A stretch of 64,000 bases of DNA from NCBI RefSeq assembly GCF_026686735.1, contig NZ_CP113432.1, positions 558,001-622,000 on the forward strand, given 5' to 3'. A program made the translations under genes and the position numbers. Positions 55,940 to 64,000 of this stretch are shown here, piece by piece (the first letter of the stretch is position 1; every line of letters begins with the position of its first letter). Below the pieces are notes generated by a model. It saw only the letters and a list, made by a program, of their open reading frames with translations. It did no database searches and was not told where the DNA came from. The DNA comes from Pseudomonas triclosanedens. Lineage in GTDB: Bacteria; Pseudomonadota; Gammaproteobacteria; Pseudomonadales; Pseudomonadaceae.

Positions 55940-56293
55940 GTGGACATAGTTTTCATCGAGGGGCTTGAGGTCGATACTGTGATCGGCGTCTACGACTGGG
56001 AGCGCGGCATTCGCCAGTGTCTGCGCCTGGATCTGACGCTGGGCTGGGATATCCAGCCTGCTGCGGCCGGTGACGATATCGCCAAGGCCCTGGATTACGC
56101 GGTGCTGTCGGAGCGTGTCATGGCCTATGCCCGCGATGCGCACTTCCAGTTGGTCGAGACCTTCGCCGAGCGATTGGCCGCACTGCTGATGTCGGAGTTC
56201 GGCATTCGCTGGCTGCGCCTCAAGGTCACCAAGCCGGGCGCGGTTGCCGCCGCGGTGGGTGTGGGCGTGGAGATCGAACGCGGATGTCGCTGA
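55940..56293 (+). CDS. folB: Dihydroneopterin aldolase
   Basis: Enzyme of 117 residues in folate synthesis that releases glycolaldehyde from dihydroneopterin. It shows [56 protein letters not shown] (with the active-site Glu) and KVTKPGAV (Lys). I use GTG 55940, ten bases after GGAG, over ATG 55931, which lies too close to that site. It overlaps folK by ten bases. Confidence 0.93.
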   Translation: MDIVFIEGLEVDTVIGVYDWERGIRQCLRLDLTLGWDIQPAAAGDDIAKALDYAVLSERVMAYARDAHFQLVETFAERLAALLMSEFGIRWLRLKVTKPGAVAAAVGVGVEIERGCR

Positions 56294-56820
56294 CCACGGT
56301 GTACCTGGGGCTTGGCAGCAACGTCGAGCGCGAGCGCCATCTGGTCGCCGGGCTTGAGGCGCTGGACGGCTTTCTGCTCGAAATTCACTGCTCTCCTGTG
56401 TTCGAGAGCGAGCCGGTGGGGATTCGCAGCGGTCCGTTCTACAACTTTGTGGTGGTGGCGAAAACTTCGCTGCCGCTGGCTGAACTGAGTCTGCGCCTCA
56501 AGCACATCGAGGCGGATAACGGCCGCTACGCCCCGGAGCGCAAGGGGCTGCCGCTGGATATCGACGTGCTGCTGTACGGCGATCTGGTCGGCGAGTTCGA
56601 TGGCCTGGTGCTGCCACGCGCCGAGGTACTGAAGAATGCCTTCGTGCTCTGGCCGCTGGCGCTCCTGGCGCCACAGTTGGAGCATCCTGGTGTTCAGCGG
56701 ACATTCGCCGATCTGTGGGGCGAAGCGCACATCGCGCAGCGCCTGTGGCCGGTACCCTTCCAGTGGCGCGGCTTGGAACTGACGCCGGCAGCGCTGATCG
56801 AGGCGCATCCGGCTGCCTGA
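56284..56820 (+). CDS. folK: 2-amino-4-hydroxy-6-hydroxymethyldihydropteridine pyrophosphokinase
   Basis: Enzyme of 178 residues that transfers pyrophosphate from ATP to hydroxymethyl-dihydropterin. Hallmarks are [56 protein letters not shown] (two catalytic aspartates) and [17 protein letters not shown], in which the usual PHP is LPR. Coupled to folB through a ten-base overlap. Slightly longer than the E. coli enzyme because of a C-terminal tail. Confidence 0.94.
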   Translation: MSLTTVYLGLGSNVERERHLVAGLEALDGFLLEIHCSPVFESEPVGIRSGPFYNFVVVAKTSLPLAELSLRLKHIEADNGRYAPERKGLPLDIDVLLYGDLVGEFDGLVLPRAEVLKNAFVLWPLALLAPQLEHPGVQRTFADLWGEAHIAQRLWPVPFQWRGLELTPAALIEAHPAA

Positions 56821-56977
56821 GCCAAGGCAGCCCCGGACTGGCGCGATGCGGCCCGCCGCGAACGCGCAGAGCGTCGGAGTCGGTAGTCGCGATACCCATC
56901 ATCCCGTTACGTGATGCTAGACGGGGATCGCTCCGTGCATCCCCGCCACTCCTGTCGCTTCAGCAGGACTCCCGCCT

Positions 56978-58207
56978 TCAGCCTGCGTAGCTTTCCTTGT
57001 AAGCCTTGATGGCCGCCAGGCGTTCGCGCTTGAGCGCTTCGCCAAGCTCCGCCCCCTTGTATCCCTTCTCCAGCAGCGGCTGCACGGCGACCGCGCGCGC
57101 CGCCTGCGCCGCGCCGCGCAGGTAGTCAGCCTGCGGGTATTCGCGCAGTTCCAGTCCGTGGCGGCCGCGGGCGTCCATTTCGCTGGCGGAGATGAACTCT
57201 TCGAAGCGTTGCGGACGTCGATAGACGTCGAAGGACTGCAGCAGGTCAAGGATGGTGTTGGGCCGCAGTTCCAGCGCCCGGTGCGCGTGGGTGTGATATT
57301 CGCCGACCAGTTGCGCCAGCTCCTGGCAGTCGCGTGGCACCTTGAAACGCGCGTTGAGCGCCGCAATCAGCGGCAGACCGAGATGTTCATGGGCGTGGTG
57401 CTTCGGCCAGTCTTCCGGGGGTGTCTTTCCCTTGCCGACGTCATGCGCCAGGCAGGCCCAGCGTACGCTGAGCGGCTGATCGTGCTCGGCGCACTGGCGC
57501 AGCACGGCCAATACATGCTCGCCGGCATCCACTTCCGGATGGTGCTGCGGAGGCTGCGGGACACCGAACAGCGCGTCGACTTCCGGCATCAGGACGGTCA
57601 GCGCGCCGCAGTCGCGCAGGACCTGGATGAAGACGTCGGGGCGCGGCTCCATCAGGGCGCGGGAAATTTCCTTCCAGCTGCGTTCCGCGGTGAGTGCTTC
57701 CAGTTCACCGGATTCCGATAGCTCGCGCATCAGCGCCTGGGTTTCCGGTGCCACGGAAAAGCCCAGCGGCGCATAGCGCGCCGCGAAGCGCGCGACCCGC
57801 AGTACCCGTAGCGGATCTTCGGCGAAGGCGGGGGAAACGTGGCGCAGTAGCCGCGCCTGGAGGTCGTGCTGGCCGCCATAGGGGTCTATGACCCGGCCAT
57901 GTGTGTCTTCCGCCATCGCGTTGATGGTCAGGTCGCGGCGGATCAGGTCTTCTTCGAGGGTGACGTCCGGGCTGGCGTAGAAGGTGAAGCCGCCATAGCC
58001 ACGCCCGCTTTTCCGCTCGGTTCGTGCCAGGGCGTACTCCTCGCCGCTCTGTGGGTGGATGAATACCGGAAAGTCGGCACCGACCGGACGGTAGCCCTGG
58101 GCGAGCATGTCGTCGGCGCTGGCTCCCACCACCACCCAGTCGGTATCGCTGAACGGGCGGTTGAGCAGGCGATCGCGCACTGCGCCGCCGACCTTGTAGA
58201 TCTGCAT
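56978..58207 (-). CDS. cca: tRNA CCA-adding enzyme with HD domain
   Basis: Multifunctional enzyme of 409 residues that builds or repairs the CCA end of tRNAs. The nucleotidyltransferase head has [23 protein letters not shown], then [15 protein letters not shown] and [16 protein letters not shown]. The C-terminal HD domain has [18 protein letters not shown], giving phosphodiesterase and phosphatase activity as in E. coli. ATG 58207 follows AGGAGAG. It converges on folK with 157 bp of gene-free sequence between. Confidence 0.96.
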   Translation of the reverse strand: MQIYKVGGAVRDRLLNRPFSDTDWVVVGASADDMLAQGYRPVGADFPVFIHPQSGEEYALARTERKSGRGYGGFTFYASPDVTLEEDLIRRDLTINAMAEDTHGRVIDPYGGQHDLQARLLRHVSPAFAEDPLRVLRVARFAARYAPLGFSVAPETQALMRELSESGELEALTAERSWKEISRALMEPRPDVFIQVLRDCGALTVLMPEVDALFGVPQPPQHHPEVDAGEHVLAVLRQCAEHDQPLSVRWACLAHDVGKGKTPPEDWPKHHAHEHLGLPLIAALNARFKVPRDCQELAQLVGEYHTHAHRALELRPNTILDLLQSFDVYRRPQRFEEFISASEMDARGRHGLELREYPQADYLRGAAQAARAVAVQPLLEKGYKGAELGEALKRERLAAIKAYKESYAG

Positions 58208-58319
58208 GAAACTCTCTCCTGTCATGGGGATAGCTTCAGGCTTTGCGGCGAGAGGGGCAAGGGTGGCGGACCGCAGGAATGTGTGTGGGAGCACCAGCCG
58301 GAACCGACGTCGGTTGCAG

Positions 58320-58346
58320 GATGGGTATCGTGAAGCGATACCCATC
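58320..58346. repeat. REP-like hairpin GATGGGTATCG/CGATACCCATC
   Basis: Perfect 11-bp arms with a 5-base loop between cca and the DUF4136 gene. The same GATGGGTATCG/GATACCCATC words occur singly at about 56892 and related forms at 34947 and 40421, so it is an interspersed family. No T-run. Confidence 0.65.
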
Positions 58347-58427
58347 AACACGGTTGCTCGATGATTGATGAGTATTGCTCCACGCCACCCTGCATCTCTG
58401 CCCTGGGCGGTTGTTCCAGGCGGGGCG

Positions 58428-58937
58428 TTAGAGAGCGGCGGCAGGAACCTGTCGCAGCAGTGCATCGATGGCACCTTGTAGCAGGGCGGCGCTGGAGTGG
58501 GCGGGGCTCAGGCCGGTGCTGACGGTGCCTTCCCAGAGCGTCTGGTCCTGGACGTCGGTGAGCCGCAGGCGCAGCGTGCCGGTTTCGTCGCGCAAGCGGT
58601 GGATGGCGAGGTACGGCCCCAGCGGGTCCGGTGGCGGCGCGTCGACCTTGAACTCCAGCGGCGCATCACGCAGCGCCAGCCAGTAATAGACGCGGATCTG
58701 CGGTGTGGCGCTTTCCCGGTAGCCGTGTTCGATCAGGCCCTGGCGCACCTGTGCGTTGATCAGCGGGTAGCGGTTGCGATAGGGCAGGGCGTCGATGGCG
58801 TTTTCCGGCGGCATCAGTTGGAAGTCGCGCAGCGCCTCCAGACGCGCATCGGCCGGATGGGATACCTGGGCCTGCGGCGTATGGGTGGTGCAGGTCGCGA
58901 CAGCGAGGCAGAGAAGGAGGATGGCGAACAGGCGCAT
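58428..58937 (-). CDS. DUF4136-like exported protein
   Basis: Protein of 169 residues. ATG 58937, after GGAGA, opens [22 protein letters not shown], a signal with a lipobox-like cysteine; the residue before Cys is Thr, which is unusual. The mature part, [37 protein letters not shown] and [13 protein letters not shown], matches the DUF4136 pattern of periplasmic or outer-membrane-attached proteins of unknown role. It sits between cca and spoVR, as PA0585 does. Confidence 0.75.
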   Translation of the reverse strand: MRLFAILLLCLAVATCTTHTPQAQVSHPADARLEALRDFQLMPPENAIDALPYRNRYPLINAQVRQGLIEHGYRESATPQIRVYYWLALRDAPLEFKVDAPPPDPLGPYLAIHRLRDETGTLRLRLTDVQDQTLWEGTVSTGLSPAHSSAALLQGAIDALLRQVPAAAL

Positions 58938-58996
58938 GGCGATCTCCGTGGGGAGTCTCGCCATGCTGGAATTCGCCGCTCGCACCGGTCAACCGA

Positions 58997-60550
58997 TCAA
59001 ATGGGTGGGATGATCAGGTCGAGCCGTGGGTAGCCTTCCTCGCTGTCGCGTTCACCCTTTGGGGGCATGTGGAAGGTGTTGACCAGGTTTTCCCCCTGCA
59101 GGGTTTCCAGGTGGATGTCGAAGCCCCACAGGCGATGCAGGTGCTTGAGCACGTCGTCGGTGGATTCGCCCAGCGGTTTGCGGTCATGTTGCTGGTGGCG
59201 CAGGGTCAGCGAGCGGTCGCCGCGGCGGTCGACGTCCCAGATCTGGATGTTCGGCTCGCGGTTGCCGAGGTTGTACTGCGCCGCCAGGGTTTCGCGGATC
59301 TTGCGGTATCCGTCGTCGTCATGGATGGCATCGACCAGCATGTCGTCCTTCTGGTCGTCGTCGAGGATGCTGAACAACTTGAACTCGCGGATCACCTTGG
59401 GTGAAAGGAACTGCAGGATGAAGCTTTCGTCCTTGAAGCTCTTCATGGCGAATTTGAGCGTGGCCAGCCAGTCGCTGCCGGCGATATCCGGGAACCAGCG
59501 CCTGTCTTCCTCTGTGGGAGTCTCGCAGATCCGGCGGATGTCGCGGTACATGGCGAAGCCCAGCGCATAGGGGTTGATGCCGCTGTAGTAGGGGCTGTCG
59601 AAGCCTGGCTGGTAGATCACGCTGGTGTGGTACTGGAGGAACTCCATCATGAAGCCGTCGCTGACCAGCCCTTCGTCGTAGAGGTCGTTGATCAGCGTGT
59701 AGTGCCAGAAAGTTGCCCAACCTTCGTTCATTACCTGGGTCTGGCGCTGCGGGTAGAAGTACTGCGCGACCTTGCGCACAATGCGCACGACTTCGCGCTG
59801 CCAGGGTTCTAGCAGCGGGGCGTTCTTCTCGATGAAGTACAGGATATTTTCCTGGGGCTCGCTGGGATAGCGGGCCAGGCCCTGTTCCTTGTCCTTTCCG
59901 GCGGCCTTGGGGATGGTCCGCCAGAGGTCGTTGACCTGGCGCTGGATCTGCTCTTCCCGCTCCTTCTGGCGTTGCCGCTCCTCCTCGGCGGAGATCGGAT
60001 AGGGCCGCTTGTAGCGGTCCACGCCATAGTTCATCAGGGCGTGGCAGGAGTCCAGCAGGTCTTCCACGGCGTCGATGCCGTAACGTTCCTCGCACTTGCT
60101 GATGTAGGACTTGGCGAACACCAGGTAGTCGATGATCGAGGTGGCGTCGGTCCAGGTGCGGAACAGGTAGTTGCCCTTGAAGAAGCTGTTATGCCCGTAG
60201 CAGGCGTGGGCGATGACCAGTGCCTGCATGCACTGGGTGTTCTCTTCCATCAGGTAGGCGATGCACGGATCGGAGTTGATCACGATCTCGTACGCCAGCC
60301 CCATCTGCCCGCGTTTGTAGTTCTTTTCCGTGCTGAGGAAGTGTTTGCCATAAGACCAGTGGTTATATCCGATGGGCATGCCGACCGAAGCGTAGGCATC
60401 CATCATCTGCTCGGCGGTGATCACTTCGATCTGGTTGGGGTAGGTGTCCAGCGCGTAGCGCTCGGCGAGCCGACTGATCTCGCGGTCGTACTGCTGGATC
60501 AGCTCGAAGGTCCACTCCGAGCCGGTGGCAATCGGCTGGCGCTTGCTCAT
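58997..60550 (-). CDS. SpoVR family protein
   Basis: Cytosolic protein of 517 residues. It begins [25 protein letters not shown] and shows the SpoVR features [42 protein letters not shown] and [14 protein letters not shown]. In Bacillus the homologue affects spore cortex; in proteobacteria the role is unclear and the gene (ycgB in E. coli) travels with yeaH and prkA. ATG 60550 overlaps the yeaH stop by four bases, so translation is coupled. A longer upstream frame to 60817 lies inside yeaH. Confidence 0.93.
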   Translation of the reverse strand: MSKRQPIATGSEWTFELIQQYDREISRLAERYALDTYPNQIEVITAEQMMDAYASVGMPIGYNHWSYGKHFLSTEKNYKRGQMGLAYEIVINSDPCIAYLMEENTQCMQALVIAHACYGHNSFFKGNYLFRTWTDATSIIDYLVFAKSYISKCEERYGIDAVEDLLDSCHALMNYGVDRYKRPYPISAEEERQRQKEREEQIQRQVNDLWRTIPKAAGKDKEQGLARYPSEPQENILYFIEKNAPLLEPWQREVVRIVRKVAQYFYPQRQTQVMNEGWATFWHYTLINDLYDEGLVSDGFMMEFLQYHTSVIYQPGFDSPYYSGINPYALGFAMYRDIRRICETPTEEDRRWFPDIAGSDWLATLKFAMKSFKDESFILQFLSPKVIREFKLFSILDDDQKDDMLVDAIHDDDGYRKIRETLAAQYNLGNREPNIQIWDVDRRGDRSLTLRHQQHDRKPLGESTDDVLKHLHRLWGFDIHLETLQGENLVNTFHMPPKGERDSEEGYPRLDLIIPPI

Positions 60551-61818
60551 GCGACGAGCCTCCTCTGGAACAGCTCGCGGAAGACCGGATAGATGTCCGA
60601 GGACGAGACGATCTGCTGCTGGGCGAAGCTGTCCTCGAAGGTTTCGCGGATCTTCTCGTACTCGAACCATAGCGCCTGGTGCTCGCGCGGGGTGATCTCG
60701 ACGTAGGTGTAGTACTGCACGAACGGCATGATCTGCTTCATCAGGATATCGCGGCAGACTGGCGAGTCGTCGTTCCAGTTGTCGCCGTCGGATGCCTGGG
60801 CGGCGTAGATGTTCCACTCGTTGGTGGGGTAGCGCTCGCTCATGACTTCCTGCATCAGCTTGAGCGCGCTGGAGACGATGGTGCCGCCAGTTTCGCGGGA
60901 GTAGAAGAATTCTTCCTCATCCACCTCGCGGGCGCTGGTGTGGTGGCGGATGAACACGACTTCGATCTTCTCGTAGTTCCGCTTGAGGAACAGGTAGAGA
61001 AGGATGAAGAAGCGCTTGGCGATGTCCTTGGTGGCCTGGGTCATCGAGCCGGAAACGTCCATCAGGCAGAACATCACGGCCTTGGACGTCGGGTTGGGTT
61101 GTTTGACCAGCAGGTTGTATTTGAGGTCGAAGGTGTCGAGGAAGGGCACCTTGTCGATGCGCGCGCGCATGGCGGCGATCTTCTGCTCCAGCTCCTGAAT
61201 ATCGCCGAGGTTGTCCGGCTCCTCGCGCTTGAGGCGATCCAGCTCCGTCAGCGCGGCGCGCAGCTTGCCGCGGGTGGAGCCGGAAAGTGCGATGCGTCGT
61301 GCATGGGCCGAGCGCAGCGTGCGGACGATGTTGATGCGCGAGGGGTTGCCTTCGTTGCTGATGCCGGCGCGCACGGTCTTGAAGGTGTCACTGCCGGTGA
61401 GGTGGCGCTTGACCAGGTTGGGCAGCTCCAGGTCCTCGAACATGAAGTCGAGGAACTCTTCCTGGGTGATCTGGAAGACGAAGTCGTCCATCCCGTCGCC
61501 CTGGTTGCTGGCCTTGCCGGCGCCACGACCGCCGCCACCTCCCTGGGGGCGCGGGATATGTTCGCCAGTGGTGAATTCCTTGTTGCCGGGATGAACGACG
61601 GTCTGCTTGCCGCCGCGCCCGTGGTGCAACACCGGTTCGTCGATATCGCGACCGGGAATGCTGATCTGCTCGCCATGTTCCATATCGGTGATGGAGCGGC
61701 GGCTGACGGCCTCTTCGACGGCCTTCTTGATGTGCTCACGGTAGCGCCGCAGGAAACGCTGGCGGTTCACCGTGCTCTTGTTCTTGCCGTTCAGACGCCG
61801 GTCGATGACGTAGCTCAT
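60547..61818 (-). CDS. yeaH: YeaH/YhbH family protein (DUF444)
   Basis: Protein of 423 residues starting [30 protein letters not shown] glycine-rich linker ([19 protein letters not shown]) precedes a VWA-like domain with [28 protein letters not shown], whose DxSxS is a MIDAS metal site. In E. coli, YeaH acts with the kinase YeaG in the nitrogen-starvation response. Middle gene of the prkA-yeaH-spoVR operon, 90 bp after prkA; a GC-rich hairpin lies in that gap. Confidence 0.94.
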   Translation of the reverse strand: MSYVIDRRLNGKNKSTVNRQRFLRRYREHIKKAVEEAVSRRSITDMEHGEQISIPGRDIDEPVLHHGRGGKQTVVHPGNKEFTTGEHIPRPQGGGGGRGAGKASNQGDGMDDFVFQITQEEFLDFMFEDLELPNLVKRHLTGSDTFKTVRAGISNEGNPSRINIVRTLRSAHARRIALSGSTRGKLRAALTELDRLKREEPDNLGDIQELEQKIAAMRARIDKVPFLDTFDLKYNLLVKQPNPTSKAVMFCLMDVSGSMTQATKDIAKRFFILLYLFLKRNYEKIEVVFIRHHTSAREVDEEEFFYSRETGGTIVSSALKLMQEVMSERYPTNEWNIYAAQASDGDNWNDDSPVCRDILMKQIMPFVQYYTYVEITPREHQALWFEYEKIRETFEDSFAQQQIVSSSDIYPVFRELFQRRLVA

Positions 61819-61875
61819 GAATGCTCCTCAGGGCCTGCTGCGCAGCGGCGGAACCGCTACGGACCCGAAAGCGAC

Positions 61876-61900
61876 CGGCGCGGCGGTTTCCGCCGCGCCG
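61876..61900 (-). other. GC hairpin between prkA and yeaH
   Basis: CGGCGCGGCG-gtttc-CGCCGCGCCG, a perfect 10-bp stem 8 bases after the prkA stop. There is no T-run, so it is more likely a 3'-end stabiliser or attenuator than a terminator. Confidence 0.6.
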
Positions 61901-61908
61901 ATGGCAGA

Positions 61909-63831
61909 CTACTGCGACTTGCGAACCCGCAGATACCATTCCGACAGCAGGCGTACCTGCTTCTCGGTATAGCCGCGCTCGACCATGCGTTTGACGAAGT
62001 CGTTGTGCTTCTGCTGATCCTCCTTGCTCGCCTTGGCGTTGAAGCTGATGACCGGCAGCAGGTCCTCGGTGTTGGAGAACATTTTCTTCTCGATCACCAC
62101 CCGCAGCTTCTCGTACGACAGCCAACTCGGGTTCTTGCCGTTGTTGCCGGCCCGGGCACGCAGCACGAAGTTGACGATTTCGTTGCGGAAATCCTTCGGA
62201 TTGCTGATGCCGGCGGGTTTCTCGATCTTCTCCAGTTCCTCGTTGAGGGCCGCGCGATTGAGTATTTCTCCGGTTTCCGGGTCGCGGTATTCCTGGTCCT
62301 GGATCCAGAAGTCGGCGTATAGAACGTAGCGGTCGAAGATGTTCTGCCCGTACTCGCTGTAGGACTCCAGATATGCAGTCTGGATCTCCTTGCCGATGAA
62401 CTCGACATAGCGCGGCGCCAGGTACTCCTTCAGGAAGCGCAGGTAGCGCTCGCGGGTTTCCGGCGGGAACTGTTCCTGCTCGATCTGTTGCTCCAGCACG
62501 TAGAGCAGGTGGACCGGGTTGGCTGCCACTTCGTGAGGGTCGAAGTTGAATACCTTCGACAGGATCTTGAAGGCAAAACGAGTGGAAAGTCCGGCCATGC
62601 CTTCGTCGACTCCCGCGGCGTCGCGATATTCCTGGATCGACTTGGCCTTGGGGTCGGTGTCCTTGAGGTTCTCGCCGTCGTAGACGCGCATCTTCGAGTA
62701 GATATTGGAGTTTTCCGGCTCCTTCAGGCGCGAGAGCACGGAGAACTGCGAGAGCATCTTCAGGGTGTCCGGCGCGCAGTGGGCGTGCGCCAGGGAGCTG
62801 TTGATGAGCAGTTTGTCGTAGATCTTGATCTCATCGGAGACGCGCAGGCAGTACGGCACCTTGACGATGTAGATACGGTCGATGAACGCCTCGTTGTTCT
62901 TGTTGTTGCGGAAGCTGTGCCACTCCGATTCGTTGGAGTGGGCGAGGATGATGCCGCTGTAGGGCAGGGAACCCAGGCCCTCGGTACTGTTGTAGTTGCC
63001 TTCCTGGGTGGCGGTGAGCAAGGGGTGCAGGACCTTGATCGGCGCCTTGAACATCTCGACGAATTCCATCAGGCCCTGGTTGGCCCGGCACAGCGCACCC
63101 GAGTAGCTATAGGCGTCTGCGTCGTTCTGCGGGTATTCCTCCAGCTTGCGGATATCCACCTTGCCGACCAGGGCGGAAATGTCCTGGTTGTTCTCGTCGC
63201 CCGGTTCGGTCTTGGCGATTGCGATCTGATTGAGGATCGACGGGTGCAGCTTGACCACGCGGAACTGGCTGATGTCGCCGCCGAACTCGTTGAGCCGTTT
63301 GGTCGCCCACGGCGACATCACCGAGCGCAGGTAGCGCCGGGGAATGCCGTAGTCTTCCTCGAGGATGGCACCGTCTTCGTCCGGGTTGAACAGCCCCAGG
63401 GGGGACTCGAATACCGGCGAGCCCTTGATGGCATAGAAAGGTATGCGTTCCATCAATTGCTTGAGCTTTTCGGCAAGGGACGATTTGCCGCCGCCCACCG
63501 GGCCCAGCAGGTAAAGGATCTGCTTCTTCTCTTCCAGGCCCTGGGCGGCATGGCGGAAGAAGGCGACTATCTGGTCGATGCACTCTTCCATGCCGTGGAA
63601 GTCGGCAAAGGCCGGGTATTGGCGAATCACCTTGTTGGAGAAGATTCGCGACAGGCGGGAATCGACGGACGTGTCGAGTAATTCGGGCTCACCGATGGCC
63701 ATCAGCATCCGTTCGGCGGCGGTGGCGTAGGCGGTCTTGTCCTGCTTGCAGAGATCCAGGTACTCCTGCAGGGAGTATTCCTCTTGGCGGGTCGCTTCGA
63801 AGCGTTCCTGGAAGTGACTGAAAATGCTCAT
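61909..63831 (-). CDS. prkA: PrkA-family serine protein kinase (YeaG)
   Basis: Protein of 640 residues. The N-terminal AAA-type domain has the P-loop LLGPVGGGKSSLAEKL (about 105-120); the C-terminal part is kinase-like. Residues VMSPWATKRLNEFGGD and LLTATQEGNYNSTEGLGSLPYSGIILAHSN are family hallmarks. YeaG regulates stationary-phase and nitrogen-stress survival in E. coli. ATG 63831 follows GGAGA. First gene of the operon; its promoter region reaches the window edge and no sigma signature there was convincing. Confidence 0.95.
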   Translation of the reverse strand: MSIFSHFQERFEATRQEEYSLQEYLDLCKQDKTAYATAAERMLMAIGEPELLDTSVDSRLSRIFSNKVIRQYPAFADFHGMEECIDQIVAFFRHAAQGLEEKKQILYLLGPVGGGKSSLAEKLKQLMERIPFYAIKGSPVFESPLGLFNPDEDGAILEEDYGIPRRYLRSVMSPWATKRLNEFGGDISQFRVVKLHPSILNQIAIAKTEPGDENNQDISALVGKVDIRKLEEYPQNDADAYSYSGALCRANQGLMEFVEMFKAPIKVLHPLLTATQEGNYNSTEGLGSLPYSGIILAHSNESEWHSFRNNKNNEAFIDRIYIVKVPYCLRVSDEIKIYDKLLINSSLAHAHCAPDTLKMLSQFSVLSRLKEPENSNIYSKMRVYDGENLKDTDPKAKSIQEYRDAAGVDEGMAGLSTRFAFKILSKVFNFDPHEVAANPVHLLYVLEQQIEQEQFPPETRERYLRFLKEYLAPRYVEFIGKEIQTAYLESYSEYGQNIFDRYVLYADFWIQDQEYRDPETGEILNRAALNEELEKIEKPAGISNPKDFRNEIVNFVLRARAGNNGKNPSWLSYEKLRVVIEKKMFSNTEDLLPVISFNAKASKEDQQKHNDFVKRMVERGYTEKQVRLLSEWYLRVRKSQ

Positions 63832-64000
63832 GACGTCTCCTCGCTCGATGCATGGAGCCGGCGCGGGATCGGTCGTGTGCGGGTGCGGTCGGGCCGCCAG
63901 TGAAGCCGGCGAGAATCCCCCAGAACTCCAACGGAACCTGGCCATAGCCCTGATCCGCCCCAAATGGTCACTGCCGATTACCCGGAAGCCGGTGTGCCGG

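Overview
This window comes from a Pseudomonas chromosome (high GC, all core metabolism). Gene order matches the P. aeruginosa PA0470-PA0508, rsmY/PA0528/PA0529, PA0534/PA0535 and PA0575-PA0588 neighbourhoods as I remember them, with differences: a diguanylate cyclase sits between paralogous acyl-CoA dehydrogenases (an arrangement I recall from P. putida), there are no nir/dnr genes beside rsmY, and no yqeY lies between dnaG and rpsU. A non-aeruginosa species is therefore likely; that is inference. I see no phage, transposon, integron, CRISPR or plasmid signature.

Layout. 0-5 kb: tail of a PP2C-like protein, then a ferric-siderophore cell-surface signalling set (fiuI sigma, fiuR anti-sigma, fiuA TonB receptor) under a Fur-box-like site. 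5-9 kb: glutathione S-transferase, LysR regulator, divergent enol-lactonase-like hydrolase, NCS1 nucleobase permease. 9-18 kb: malate synthase G, an acetyltransferase, a GcvR-like ACT protein, a 655-bp gene-free stretch dense in DnaA-box-like 9-mers, rarD, srkA, a mini ModA-like protein, modE, comF and a small membrane protein. 18-23 kb: the biotin operon bioB-F-H-C-D behind a BirA-type operator. 23-31 kb: three paralogous long-form acyl-CoA dehydrogenases with an embedded diguanylate cyclase, then the regulatory RNA rsmY with its GacA site. 31-40 kb: LysR/MOSC pair, Tat-exported PhoX phosphatase, an FNR/Anr paralogue lacking one cluster cysteine, a DUF347 membrane protein, and a gamma-glutamylpolyamine catabolic set (oxidase, cupin-HTH regulator, synthetase) behind a 50-bp near-palindrome. 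40-49.5 kb: YqaE peptide, an operon joining a haem-globin-coupled GGDEF-EAL protein to a PAS chemoreceptor, tRNA-Ile2(CAU), and a large periplasmic-sensor/PAS/GGDEF/EAL protein. 49.5-64 kb: rpoD, dnaG, rpsU, tsaD, plsY, folB, folK, cca, a DUF4136 protein, and the stress operon prkA-yeaH-spoVR.

Shared themes are c-di-GMP and Gac/Rsm signalling (three GGDEF proteins plus rsmY), fatty-acid use (acyl-CoA dehydrogenases behind PsrA-like boxes, and the glyoxylate-shunt enzyme GlcB) and cofactor synthesis (biotin, folate). The most unusual signals are the DnaA-box cluster at 12.8-13.4 kb, the 50-bp palindrome at 36.8 kb, the altered FNR paralogue at 35 kb, repeated operator-like motifs around the NCS1 permease, and a 22-bp tandem repeat at 44.97 kb. 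Operator names are motif matches by eye; no database search was run.
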